Positions 1-7,075 of a stretch of DNA of 11,363 nt are shown in pieces. This DNA comes from Methanobacteriota archaeon (GTDB taxonomy: Archaea > JACRDV01). Within the stretch, counting starts at the first letter, position 1; every line of letters begins with the position of its first letter. Below the pieces are notes generated by a model, which had not been told where the DNA came from, did no database searches, and was given only the letters and a program-made list of their open reading frames with translations. Where the stretch lies: assembly GCA_024860865.1 (NCBI GenBank), contig JACRDV010000134.1, forward strand, positions 1-11,363. The letters run 5' to 3'. A program made the translations under genes and the position numbers.

Positions 1-1253
1 CATTTTTGATAGAAAGCACCAAGAAAATGCTCTCTCAAATAGGCGTGGAAACAATTGAAGTTGAAAATCTAAGCTGCTGTCCTGAGCCTATTTACCTGAG
101 GGCATACGGCAAAGAAGCCACTTTGGCTCTCTCTGCAAGAAATTTATCGCTTGTAGAAAAGGAAGGAGACAAAATGCTCATCGTTTGCAACGGATGCTAC
201 TTAGTACTGCATGATGCGCAAAATGAATTGAAAGACCTTAACTTGAGAGAAAAGATAAATTCGATGCTGTCAGATTCAAAATATCTAGGCAATGTTAAAA
301 CCGTTCACATCCTCGAACTTTTAAATTCGGATATTACGGCGATAAAGAGTGCGGTAAAAAATCCGTTGAGCGGTTTGAAGGTGGCGGTACACTACGGCTG
401 CCACTGCTTATATCCACCTGCTGTGAGCACTGACAACCCTGAGAATCCAAGCTCCCTTGATACTATTGTCGAAGCTACCGGAGCAGAAAGCGTAGATTAT
501 GAAGGAAAGATTGACTGTTGCGGTGCACCTTTAATTGCATTCGATGTGCGAGAAGCTGATGAAATCCTGCTGAATAAACTCGTAAAATTAAAAGGAAAAG
601 TTGACTGCATAGTTACAGCCTGCCCTGGATGCTTCCTCAGGTTTGATGCAATATTGGATGAAAAAAAAGAATATGCAGTGCCAGTAATTCATTTGAGCGA
701 ACTTTTATGCTTGGCTTTCGGCATTTCTGGCGAGGAATTATTTTTTGAAGGGCACATAACTAACGTTTCTCCAGTGCTTCAAAAAATAGGATTCAAAGAA
801 AATTCAGAAATGGAGCTAGTTAAGAAATATTTTGATGTAAATGCACTTGAAAGGCACTGCGGTGCTTGCAGCAAGGAGTGTACAGCATCAATAAGAACGA
901 GAAACAGTTCGAATCCTTTCAACCCTATTGAAGTTGTTGAAAAACTAAGGGCAGGGAAATTTTACGATGTTGTAAGGGGACATGAAATTTGGTGTTGCTT
1001 GCAGTGCGGCAAATGCGAACTAAGATGCCCAAACAATACTGGCCTTAAGGAGATGTTTGCTCAACTTAGGGGGATAGCTGTCTCACATGGGGAATCTCCT
1101 AAAATTATTAATGAGAAAAGAAAAATGCTCGAGAATACTGGTTATGCCGTGCCTATAAAAAAGCACATGCGGAAAAAAATGGGCATAGGCGATGCGCCTA
1201 AAGTAGACGCCTCCGAGATTAAGAAAATAATGAGCAAAATTGAGGGAAATTAA
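1..1253 (+). CDS. HdrB-HdrC fusion protein, heterodisulfide reductase-like (5' end cut by window)
   Basis: Iron-sulfur protein resembling heterodisulfide reductase subunits B and C joined in one chain. Numbering from the TTG at 6: an N-terminal half with two CCG (cysteine-rich) domains, domain 1 showing C24-C25 and CNGC 61-64, domain 2 showing C132/C134, CCG 171-173 and CPGC 206-209. In the family such cysteines hold the non-cubane 4Fe-4S clusters that reduce disulfides. The C-terminal half (about 280-345) is HdrC-like: a complete CxxCxxCxxxCP motif (C331, C334, C337, C341) and an incomplete one (C285, C288, C292, with Glu282 where the first Cys is expected). The TTG at 6 is unlikely to be the real start: the frame is open to base 1 and HdrB proteins usually carry about 15-20 more residues, including the first CCG cysteine. 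Domain order is the reverse of HdrD. The stop touches the ATG of gltB1, so the two are probably co-transcribed. Natural substrate unknown; no HdrA in view. Confidence 0.85.
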   Translation, partial: FLIESTKKMLSQIGVETIEVENLSCCPEPIYLRAYGKEATLALSARNLSLVEKEGDKMLIVCNGCYLVLHDAQNELKDLNLREKINSMLSDSKYLGNVKTVHILELLNSDITAIKSAVKNPLSGLKVAVHYGCHCLYPPAVSTDNPENPSSLDTIVEATGAESVDYEGKIDCCGAPLIAFDVREADEILLNKLVKLKGKVDCIVTACPGCFLRFDAILDEKKEYAVPVIHLSELLCLAFGISGEELFFEGHITNVSPVLQKIGFKENSEMELVKKYFDVNALERHCGACSKECTASIRTRNSSNPFNPIEVVEKLRAGKFYDVVRGHEIWCCLQCGKCELRCPNNTGLKEMFAQLRGIAVSHGESPKIINEKRKMLENTGYAVPIKKHMRKKMGIGDAPKVDASEIKKIMSKIEGN

Positions 1254-2429
1254 ATGTCTATTTTCAAAAGCCACTTTACAAGACCAAGGATATTGATGAG
1301 AAACCCAAGTGCATGCGGAATAAGTGGGGTTCTAAATATGGATGGTGAACTCATCAGTGGCAGAAAAATAAAGGAGATTATAACAGTCATGACAGAGAGA
1401 GAAAACGGTCTTGGCGCTGGGTTCGCTGTATATGGTGCATTTCCAAAATATAAGGATGATTACTGCTTACAACTAATCCTCGAGGACACGCCAGATAGCG
1501 ACCCCGCGAAAGAAAGAGTTGAAGAATTCTTAAAAGAGCATGTTGAAATATCTAAGGACGAAAGGGTGCAGGTAAGGCAAGGGATTTTTAGAGAGCACCC
1601 AACGATATGGCGCTTCTTCATTAATCCGAAGGATGGGCAAAATCCAGACGACGTAATTAAAGATATTGCCATGTACATAAATGATAGAATAGATGGGGCA
1701 TTCTGCCTGAGCTGTGGTAAAGATATGGCAGTATTTAAAGGCAACGGCTGGTCTCATGAAATCGCAGACTTCTATGAAATAGAAAAATTAAAAGGTTACA
1801 TGTGGAGTTTCCATAGCAGATTTCCAACGAATACGCCAGGATGGTGGGGGGGTGCTCACCCCTTCTCGATTCTGGGTCACGCTATTATACACAACGGTGA
1901 AATCACCTCTTACGGTACAAATGTAAATTATTTAAAGGAATTGGGATACGTCTGCAAGCTGCTAACGGACACAGAAGTAGTTGCATATCTATTCGATTTT
2001 CTTGTAAGGAAGAGCGGATATCCAAAAGAGATAGCTTACGAAATTGCAGCTATGGCTCTTTCTCCACCATACTGGCGTGAGATAGAAAGAATGCCTCCCG
2101 AAATAAGAAAGTGGGCAACAGCAATCAGGATTACCCATAGAAAAGCTATGGCAAACGGACCATTCAGCGTCATCATAACCACGGATTACCCAAAGCCCAC
2201 TATGATTGGACATTCGGATAGGAAAAAATTGAGGCCGTTAATAGCAGCGGTCTCTGAAGATGAAAAAACGTTCTACTTATCAAGCGAACTCAATGCAATA
2301 CATGCTGTAGACGATACCCGAAATTTCTGGCAGCCAGATCCGGGCAAGGCAGCAATCGCGACAATTGGTGGCGTGATAAAAAAAGGTACAGAAAAGCCAT
2401 TCGAAAATATAAGCGAAAAACTTGGGTGA
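1254..2429 (+). CDS. gltB1: Glutamate synthase, glutaminase (class II amidotransferase) subunit
   Basis: Stand-alone glutaminase subunit of the split archaeal glutamate synthase (COG0067 type, 391 aa). It should hydrolyse glutamine and pass ammonia to the FMN synthase subunit encoded next. Class II (Ntn) features: nucleophile Cys21 in ACGISG, HSRFPTN at 187-193, the glutamine-binding HNGEI at 213-217, and GHSDRKKLRPL at 319-329, matching the family's DRxxLRP element. The catalytic Cys must be N-terminal, so 20 residues form a propeptide to be removed; Met15 is an alternative start giving a 6-residue one. The ATG at 1254 follows the upstream stop with no gap, and GAGGG at 1242-1246 sits 7 bases before it, which supports this start. 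Cytoplasmic. The gltB2 start lies 4 bases past the stop, consistent with coupled translation of a complex. Confidence 0.92.
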   Translation: MSIFKSHFTRPRILMRNPSACGISGVLNMDGELISGRKIKEIITVMTERENGLGAGFAVYGAFPKYKDDYCLQLILEDTPDSDPAKERVEEFLKEHVEISKDERVQVRQGIFREHPTIWRFFINPKDGQNPDDVIKDIAMYINDRIDGAFCLSCGKDMAVFKGNGWSHEIADFYEIEKLKGYMWSFHSRFPTNTPGWWGGAHPFSILGHAIIHNGEITSYGTNVNYLKELGYVCKLLTDTEVVAYLFDFLVRKSGYPKEIAYEIAAMALSPPYWREIERMPPEIRKWATAIRITHRKAMANGPFSVIITTDYPKPTMIGHSDRKKLRPLIAAVSEDEKTFYLSSELNAIHAVDDTRNFWQPDPGKAAIATIGGVIKKGTEKPFENISEKLG

Positions 2430-2433
2430 GAAG

Positions 2434-3966
2434 ATGCTAAAAACAGTACCAAGGTTTAAAGTCAATATAGATTATGAAAAATGCATAAAGTGTGGCAGGT
2501 GTAGTGAGAACTGCACATACGGAGCGATAACTTTTGACAGAGAACAAGATAAGCCTCTTGTAAAGAATAATGCAAACTGCGTTTCCTGCCAGAGGTGCGT
2601 GCTCTTCTGCCCGAAGGAAGCTATAAACATATCTCAGTATCCTGTAACCTATGCGCCTCACGGAACTTGGATGCCCTACTACATACGCGCGATAAACGAG
2701 CAGGCGGAAACAGGTGGAGTTCTGCTTTCAGGGATGGGTAATGATATGTCCTATCCTATGGTATTTGACTACTTGGTATGGGATGCCTGCCAAGTTACAA
2801 ACCCCGCAATCGATGCGCTACGCGAACCTGTAGAAACTAGGACATATCTCGGAAGAAAATCAAAAAATTTGCACATCAGCGAGATAGAAGGAAAGTTTGA
2901 ACTAGAAGATTTGCCGCCAAATGTAGTGCTTTCTACTCCAATAGTCATTGGGCACATGTCTCTGGGTTCAATAAGCTACAACGCGATTACTGCAATGTAT
3001 AGGGCTGTTAAAGAAGTGGGAACTCTAATGGGCACAGGCGAGGGCGGTCTACATAGGGACCACTATCAGTTCCGCTCAAATCTAATAGGTGAAGTTGCAA
3101 GCGGAAGATTTGGAGTAAACTCAGAATATCTTGAATGTGCAGCTTTAGAAATCAAAATAGGGCAGGGGGCAAAACCTGGACATGGCGGGCAGCTGCCAGG
3201 GGAGAAAGTAAATAAGCTCATTTCGGAAACAAGGGGAATCCCCTTGGGCACAGATGCTTTGAGTCCTAATCCCCAGCATGATATTTACTCTATAGAAGAT
3301 TTGAAGACGCTAATAGCTGCACTACACGAGGCAAGCGAATATAAAGTACCGGTTGGCGTAAAAATTGCGGCAGTAAACAACGTTGCTGCTATTGCTTCTG
3401 GTATAGTTAGAGCAGGGGCAGATTTCATAACAATCGATGGCTTTAGAGGTGGTACTGGAGCAGCGCCAAGAGTCATAAGAGACAATGCCGGAATACCTAT
3501 CGAGCTTGCTGTAGCAGCTGTAGACCAGCATCTGACCGAAGAGGGAATAAGGCACGAGGTTACCATACTCGCAGGGGGTACCTTGCGCTCATCTTCTGAC
3601 CTTATTAAAATAATTGCCCTTGGAGCAGATGTCGGTATGATTGCAACTGCCCCTTTGATTGCTCTGGGATGCAAGGTATGCCAGCAATGCCCGACAGGCA
3701 AATGCTCTTGGGGTATAGCCACAAGTGATCCGATACTAGCTCAGCGTGTTGATATTGAGTATGGAGCGCGGAGGGTAGTTAATTTACTTCGTGCATGGAC
3801 ACATGATTTGGAAGAAGTCCTCGGAACTATGGGTATAGACGCTGTTGAAAGTTTCGTAGGAAATAGGGACAGGCTACGCTACCTCGGTCCAAATCCAAAA
3901 GAAGCGGAGATACTTGGAGTAAAACACGCTGGCGATAGACTGAAACTTGGTTCTTGCGCATCATAA
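2434..3966 (+). CDS. gltB2: Glutamate synthase, ferredoxin-domain plus FMN synthase subunit
   Basis: Central subunit of archaeal glutamate synthase (COG0069 type, 510 aa from this start); it makes glutamate from 2-oxoglutarate and ammonia on FMN. The N-terminus is a 2x[4Fe-4S] ferredoxin module: C17, C20, C23, C27 and C49, C52, C55, C59. The rest is an (alpha/beta)8 FMN barrel with GHGGQLPG at 249-256, TIDGFRGGTGAAP at 333-345, and the 3Fe-4S ligands C413-x5-C419-x4-C424 typical of glutamate synthases. The built-in ferredoxin and the absence of a GltD-like NADPH subunit nearby suggest electrons arrive through iron-sulfur carriers; the true donor is unknown. An in-frame TTG at 2422 would add four residues, but the ATG at 2434 is preferred because GGTGA at 2425-2429 precedes it by 4 bases and the neighbouring gene ends at 2429. 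Confidence 0.95.
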   Translation: MLKTVPRFKVNIDYEKCIKCGRCSENCTYGAITFDREQDKPLVKNNANCVSCQRCVLFCPKEAINISQYPVTYAPHGTWMPYYIRAINEQAETGGVLLSGMGNDMSYPMVFDYLVWDACQVTNPAIDALREPVETRTYLGRKSKNLHISEIEGKFELEDLPPNVVLSTPIVIGHMSLGSISYNAITAMYRAVKEVGTLMGTGEGGLHRDHYQFRSNLIGEVASGRFGVNSEYLECAALEIKIGQGAKPGHGGQLPGEKVNKLISETRGIPLGTDALSPNPQHDIYSIEDLKTLIAALHEASEYKVPVGVKIAAVNNVAAIASGIVRAGADFITIDGFRGGTGAAPRVIRDNAGIPIELAVAAVDQHLTEEGIRHEVTILAGGTLRSSSDLIKIIALGADVGMIATAPLIALGCKVCQQCPTGKCSWGIATSDPILAQRVDIEYGARRVVNLLRAWTHDLEEVLGTMGIDAVESFVGNRDRLRYLGPNPKEAEILGVKHAGDRLKLGSCAS

Positions 3967-4033
3967 ATTATTTCTTTACAAGAACTAGTACACAATCTTG
4001 AGTTTACACCATCAAACTGTGGGTCATAGTAAT

Positions 4034-4879
4034 ATGTCTTTACAAGAGGTAAAAAAAATTACTATCGACGCAAAACCAAAGGGCAATAACCTGCACTATA
4101 AAGAGCTGAACAAACAAATCAGAGATGCACTCAGAGATGGTCATAACTGGATAGTAGTAGAGAATGTCAGCGGGCAGAGGTACATAGGAGCTGGAATAAA
4201 AGAAAAAGTAACTATCGAGATTTTTGGCGATGTGGGTTTGGATCTTGGTGCCTTTTCTGAAGGTTTGACTATAATAGTGCACGGAAATTCTGAATACCTG
4301 CTCGGGAATACCCTCAATGAGGGGGAACTTGTTGTCTATGGCGACTCGTGGGATATCACAGGTATGGGCGCTAGAGGCGGAAGGATATTTGTAATGGGCA
4401 ATGGTGGCAGCAGAGTAGGGATACACATGAAGGAGTTTAAAGATAAAAAACCAGCAATAATATACGGTGGCAAAGTGAAACAATATTGCGGAGAATATAT
4501 GGCGGGTGGCTTAATTTTAGTGCTTGGCTTAAACTTTAAGGATGCTGTAATAGATACTAAAAAACCAATTGGCAGGGATAACATAGACCCATTAAAAGTG
4601 AAAGATATCGAAGGGGAAATAGTCCAATCGGATTTAGGAGGGGGAATGCACGGTGGGGCAATATACATTAGAGGCGAAGTCCCGGATGAATACCTCGGCG
4701 TTTATGCTACAAAGAAAGGATTTACAGAAGAGGACAAAATAATTATCACCCCGATAGTCGAAAGGTTTTGCGAGTTATTTAATGTACCTCCAGAGTTAGT
4801 GTGGGGTAAAAAATTTACAAAAATAGTGCCAGTTTCCCACAGACCTTTTGGGAAACAATATGTGACTACGCCTATCTAA
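4034..4879 (+). CDS. gltB3: Glutamate synthase, GXGXG (C-terminal beta-helix) subunit
   Basis: Third piece of the split glutamate synthase (COG0070 type, 281 aa), equal to the C-terminal beta-helix domain of bacterial GltB, and related to formylmethanofuran dehydrogenase subunit C (FwdC). Turn-forming glycine motifs recur from about 50 to 215, for example GQRYIGAGI (47-55), GDVGLDLGAFSEG (65-77), GMGARGGRIFVMGNGG (110-125), YMAGGLILVLG (155-165) and GGGMHGGAIYIRG (202-214). The domain has no catalytic residues and is thought to be structural, helping hold the ammonia channel. The frame is open from a TTG at 3998, but the ATG at 4034 gives the expected N-terminus; GTGGGT at 4019-4024 is only a weak ribosome site. 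A 67-base gap separates it from gltB2. Its 3' end overlaps the convergent AbrB-like gene by 8 bases. Confidence 0.93.
   Translation: MSLQEVKKITIDAKPKGNNLHYKELNKQIRDALRDGHNWIVVENVSGQRYIGAGIKEKVTIEIFGDVGLDLGAFSEGLTIIVHGNSEYLLGNTLNEGELVVYGDSWDITGMGARGGRIFVMGNGGSRVGIHMKEFKDKKPAIIYGGKVKQYCGEYMAGGLILVLGLNFKDAVIDTKKPIGRDNIDPLKVKDIEGEIVQSDLGGGMHGGAIYIRGEVPDEYLGVYATKKGFTEEDKIIITPIVERFCELFNVPPELVWGKKFTKIVPVSHRPFGKQYVTTPI
4807..4856 (-). terminator. Hairpin plus T-runs, likely terminator of the AbrB-like gene
   Basis: GTTTCCC (4832-4838) and GGGAAAC (4850-4856) form a perfect 7-bp stem with an 11-base loop. Read on the minus strand it starts 15 bases after the AbrB-like stop and is followed by T5 (4823-4819) and T6 (4813-4808). 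U-rich tracts are the usual archaeal termination signal. It lies entirely inside the gltB3 coding sequence, so the hairpin also exists in the gltB3 message. Role inferred. Confidence 0.4.
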
Positions 4880-5192
4880 AAACAAATTCAACAGTATTAA
4901 TTTTAAAATATAATTTATAAAATTTTCGTTTATGAATTTTAAATTTTTTAGTGAGTTTTAAAGCCAATTTACTTGCTATATGCTCTTCTTCTTTCCACTT
5001 TATATTTTTAAGAATTCTGGTCGTCTCTTCCAATGGCTCTAGCTCACCAAAAGTAAGTTCTATTTTTTTATCAGCATAAGATGGAAGAAGATAAGCTTTC
5101 ATTCCCTTTTTAATTCCAAATCTTTTTCGAATTTCCCGCGGAATAAGAATACGTCCTTTAGAATCTACTTCAACTATAGCCAAATTTCCCAC
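4872..5192 (-). CDS. AbrB/SpoVT-type (looped-hinge helix) DNA-binding protein
   Basis: Small protein (106 aa) with an N-terminal swapped-hairpin AbrB/MazE fold: VDSKGRILIPREIRKRFGIK at about 9-28 is the classic core, followed by KGMKAYLLPSYADKKIEL. Such domains act as dimeric transition-state regulators or as antitoxins. The second half is not family-typical: acidic residues around 50-70, then a very basic segment rich in Lys and aromatics (about 79-106). No toxin gene is beside it, so I prefer a solitary transcription regulator. The start is GTG at 5192; TTG at 5183 is an alternative, but a box A about 28 bases upstream of the GTG fits a leaderless message. It is convergent with gltB3 (8-bp overlap) and divergent from asnB, so regulation of either glutamine-using cluster is possible, though this is inference. 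Confidence 0.82.
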   Translation of the reverse strand: MGNLAIVEVDSKGRILIPREIRKRFGIKKGMKAYLLPSYADKKIELTFGELEPLEETTRILKNIKWKEEEHIASKLALKLTKKFKIHKRKFYKLYFKINTVEFVFR

Positions 5193-5216
5193 TAAATTTT
5201 TATTTGTAACAAAAAA

Positions 5217-5224
5217 TATTTAAA
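5217..5224 (-). promoter_or_regulatory. Box A (TATA) promoter of the AbrB-like gene
   Basis: The minus strand reads TTTAAATA here, close to the archaeal box A consensus TTTATATA. Its centre is about 28 bases upstream of the GTG at 5192, so transcription would start at or next to the start codon. No Shine-Dalgarno sequence is seen upstream, which agrees with a leaderless mRNA. Confidence 0.45.
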
Positions 5225-5429
5225 TGTTAGAATTAAAGTCTCACAAAACATCAGGGGCAGACAGAATTAAGCTCTTTGCAACCTTAGAGAGATATATTGA
5301 CCTGTTAGCATCGCAGCATCTATAGAAACAATAGGTTTAGAAAAAAAGTTGATTTTGATGCATGAATAGCCTGGATTAGCCCAAATCAGAAAAGCAGTTT
5401 CGATGAAATCGGACTTCCACGAGAATGGT

Positions 5430-5455
5430 AACAATAGCTAAAATTGTTTTAACAA
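5430..5455. repeat. Overlapping inverted repeats upstream of asnB (operator-like)
   Basis: AACAAT (5430-5435) is the perfect reverse complement of ATTGTT (5443-5448), with a 7-base spacer; TTGTT (5444-5448) also pairs with AACAA (5451-5455) across two T's. The middle element is shared, so the site has three half-sites. It lies immediately before the best-placed box A-like sequence for asnB, as an operator would. The sequence is AT-rich, so chance is not excluded. Confidence 0.3.
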
Positions 5456-5462
5456 CTTTTTA
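5456..5462 (+). promoter_or_regulatory. Possible box A of the asnB operon
   Basis: CTTTTTA is a weak TATA-like sequence centred about 27 bases before the TTG start of asnB, the right distance for a leaderless or near-leaderless transcript. A better-looking TTTATA at 5470-5475 is only 11 bases from the start codon and would place the transcript start inside the gene. Tentative. Confidence 0.22.
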
Positions 5463-5485
5463 GGAATTATTTATAGGGAAATACG

Positions 5486-7075
5486 TTGTGCGGAATCGTC
5501 GGTATTATCTCAAAAAGTCAGAGTGTTGTTGATCTCCTCTGGAATATGCTAACCACGATAGAACATAGAGGGCCAGATGGAGTTGGTGTTTTTATTGGAG
5601 ATAAAATAGTCAAAGCTGAAAAATTGGAAAAACTTGAGCTCGAAAAACTAAAAGGAAATCTAGGAATAGGCCATGTAAGGTTGAAGATAGTCGGAACTCA
5701 AGTTGGCATTCAACCATTTTTAGATTGTATGTACAGCTTAATTTTAGTCCATAATGGCGAAATTTACAATTACCAAGAGCTAAAAAAAGATCTGAAAAAC
5801 CACAAATTTGAAACTGATGCTGACAGCGAGGTTATAGTTCATCTAATTGAACAAAATTTTAATGGCAATTTAATTGACGCTGTTAAAAAATCGCTGCCTA
5901 AACTCGATGGAGATTATGCTTTTGCAGTTACTGATGGAAAAACAATTGTAATTGCTAGAGACCCAATTGGAATTAAACCAGTTTATCTAGGAGAGAGCAA
6001 GCAACTGTTTGCTTTCGCATCAGAACGAAAAGCATTGTGGTCAATTGGCATAAAAGAAACTTGGGCATTAGAACCAAGAAACTTGGCCATTCTTACAATT
6101 GGTGGAATCAGTGTTCAAGAGGGTTTTATTTTTCCTAAACCTCCAATAACAAAAATTTTAGAAACTAAAGCAATTGAAAAGCTTAGTCAGATTTTTAGGG
6201 AAGCTATTGAGAAAAGAGTGCAGAATTTAGAAAAAGTTGGAATAATTTTTTCTGGCGGGATTGACAGCTCACTAGTTGCAAAATTTGCAAGTGATAGTGA
6301 GGTTAAAGTAACTCTTTATACATCTGGCATGGCCGGTTCTGAAGATTTGATTCATGCTGAGAGAGTAGCCGGAGATTTAGGATTATCAATAAAGCTCAAT
6401 GAATTAGATTTAGATAAATTTGAGCCATTGATTCCAAAAACACTGTATGCAATCGAAGAAATCAGCCCAATCCAAGTTGGAATTGCACTTCCAATCTATG
6501 CTGCTGCAACATTAGCACATAGCGATGGACAAAAAGTAATTTTGACTGGACAAGGTGCGGATGAATTGTTTGGAGGATACTATCGTTACCATAAAATTTT
6601 GGAAGATAAAGGTGATAAAGAGCTAGAGGCTCTTTTCTGGACCGATTTGTGTAATATTTACCAAATAAACTTGCAACGAGATGATGCTACAATGATGGCA
6701 AACTCACTGGAGCTGCGAGTTCCATTCCTAGACTTAGCTGTTGTAAACTTTGCTTTAAGTCTACCTATTGAATTAAAGATTCGAACTGAAAATGGTTTTC
6801 AGAGCAAATATATCTTAAGAAAGCTTGGGGATAAAGTTGGATTGCCAAAATATGTTGTTACAAGGCCAAAGAGGGCGATACAATATGGAGCTAGAACTCA
6901 AAAGGCACTTAAGAGAGTAGCTAAAAAAAGTGGTTTTAACAAATATTTACCGAAAAAAGTAAGTTTTAGCGGAGACTTCATCTCGCTATATCTTAACATA
7001 CTTGCTTATCAATTAGGGATTCCAATTCCAAATGAAATTCAAAAAATTGTAAAGGCTTTAGGCGAAATGAAATGA
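5486..7075 (+). CDS. asnB: Asparagine synthetase (glutamine-hydrolysing)
   Basis: ATP-dependent amidation of aspartate to asparagine with glutamine as nitrogen donor (529 aa, cytoplasmic). The N-terminal class II glutaminase domain has nucleophile Cys2 (MCGIVGI), HRGPDG 27-32, HNGEIYN 89-95 and DADSE 111-115. The C-terminal synthetase domain has the ATP pyrophosphatase P-loop SGGIDSS 256-262, GQGADELFGGYYRY 355-368 and RVPFLD 411-416, with a conserved tail around RPKRAIQYG 460-468. All key residues are present, so it should be active. The start is TTG: an in-frame TAG at 5474-5476 leaves no other start codon before the cysteine, and Met removal exposes Cys2 as the chemistry requires. AGGGAA at 5475-5480 may be a weak ribosome site. 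It is first in a tight run with marC, gatC and gatA; its stop overlaps marC (ATGA). A beta-lactam synthetase-like variant is less likely given the intact asparagine-synthetase motifs. Confidence 0.93.
   Translation: MCGIVGIISKSQSVVDLLWNMLTTIEHRGPDGVGVFIGDKIVKAEKLEKLELEKLKGNLGIGHVRLKIVGTQVGIQPFLDCMYSLILVHNGEIYNYQELKKDLKNHKFETDADSEVIVHLIEQNFNGNLIDAVKKSLPKLDGDYAFAVTDGKTIVIARDPIGIKPVYLGESKQLFAFASERKALWSIGIKETWALEPRNLAILTIGGISVQEGFIFPKPPITKILETKAIEKLSQIFREAIEKRVQNLEKVGIIFSGGIDSSLVAKFASDSEVKVTLYTSGMAGSEDLIHAERVAGDLGLSIKLNELDLDKFEPLIPKTLYAIEEISPIQVGIALPIYAAATLAHSDGQKVILTGQGADELFGGYYRYHKILEDKGDKELEALFWTDLCNIYQINLQRDDATMMANSLELRVPFLDLAVVNFALSLPIELKIRTENGFQSKYILRKLGDKVGLPKYVVTRPKRAIQYGARTQKALKRVAKKSGFNKYLPKKVSFSGDFISLYLNILAYQLGIPIPNEIQKIVKALGEMK

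Larger units (their letters stand above)
5193..5485. other. Intergenic region between the AbrB-like gene and asnB
   Basis: No recognisable gene in 293 bases. It holds the AbrB-like promoter at the left and inverted repeats before asnB at the right. One small plus-strand frame (ATG 5224 to TAG 5325, 33 codons) reads ADRIKLFATLERYIDLLA in its centre, which looks amphipathic and protein-like, but no family is recognised and its ATG overlaps the minus-strand box A. It could be a small gene, the remnant of a longer one, or chance. Bases 5326-5425 hold only short weak hairpins (for example GATTT 5351-5355 with AAATC about 30 bases on) and I assign no RNA gene to them. Confidence 0.5.

Noticed and set aside
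2422-2433. TTG start for gltB2 overlapping gltB1
   Set aside because: GGTGA at 2425-2429 sits correctly for the ATG at 2434 and would lie inside the gene if the TTG were used.
3285-3722. Long minus-strand frame (145 codons) opposite gltB2
   Set aside because: It mirrors the strongly conserved FMN-domain codons of gltB2, has no recognisable domain and no promoter of its own; it is a shadow.
3998-4033. TTG-initiated N-terminal extension of gltB3
   Set aside because: The 12 extra residues are not family-like and no ribosome site precedes the TTG; the ATG at 4034 gives the normal N-terminus.
3973-4047. Direct repeat TCTTTACAAGA at 3973-3983 and 4037-4047, flanking the gltB2-gltB3 gap
   Set aside because: Only 11 bases, and the flanks do not match beyond it; the second copy is coding. 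Most likely chance or a short local slip, with no sign of insertion-sequence ends.
4040-4668. Two overlapping minus-strand frames (147 and 110 codons) opposite gltB3
   Set aside because: They lie wholly within a clear gltB3 gene, contain no known motif and are low-complexity in places; shadows.
5340-5425. Possible C/D-box RNA: TTGATGC and CGATGA resemble box C
   Set aside because: No properly spaced D box (CTGA) or C'/D' pair, and no terminal stem; not supported as an RNA gene.
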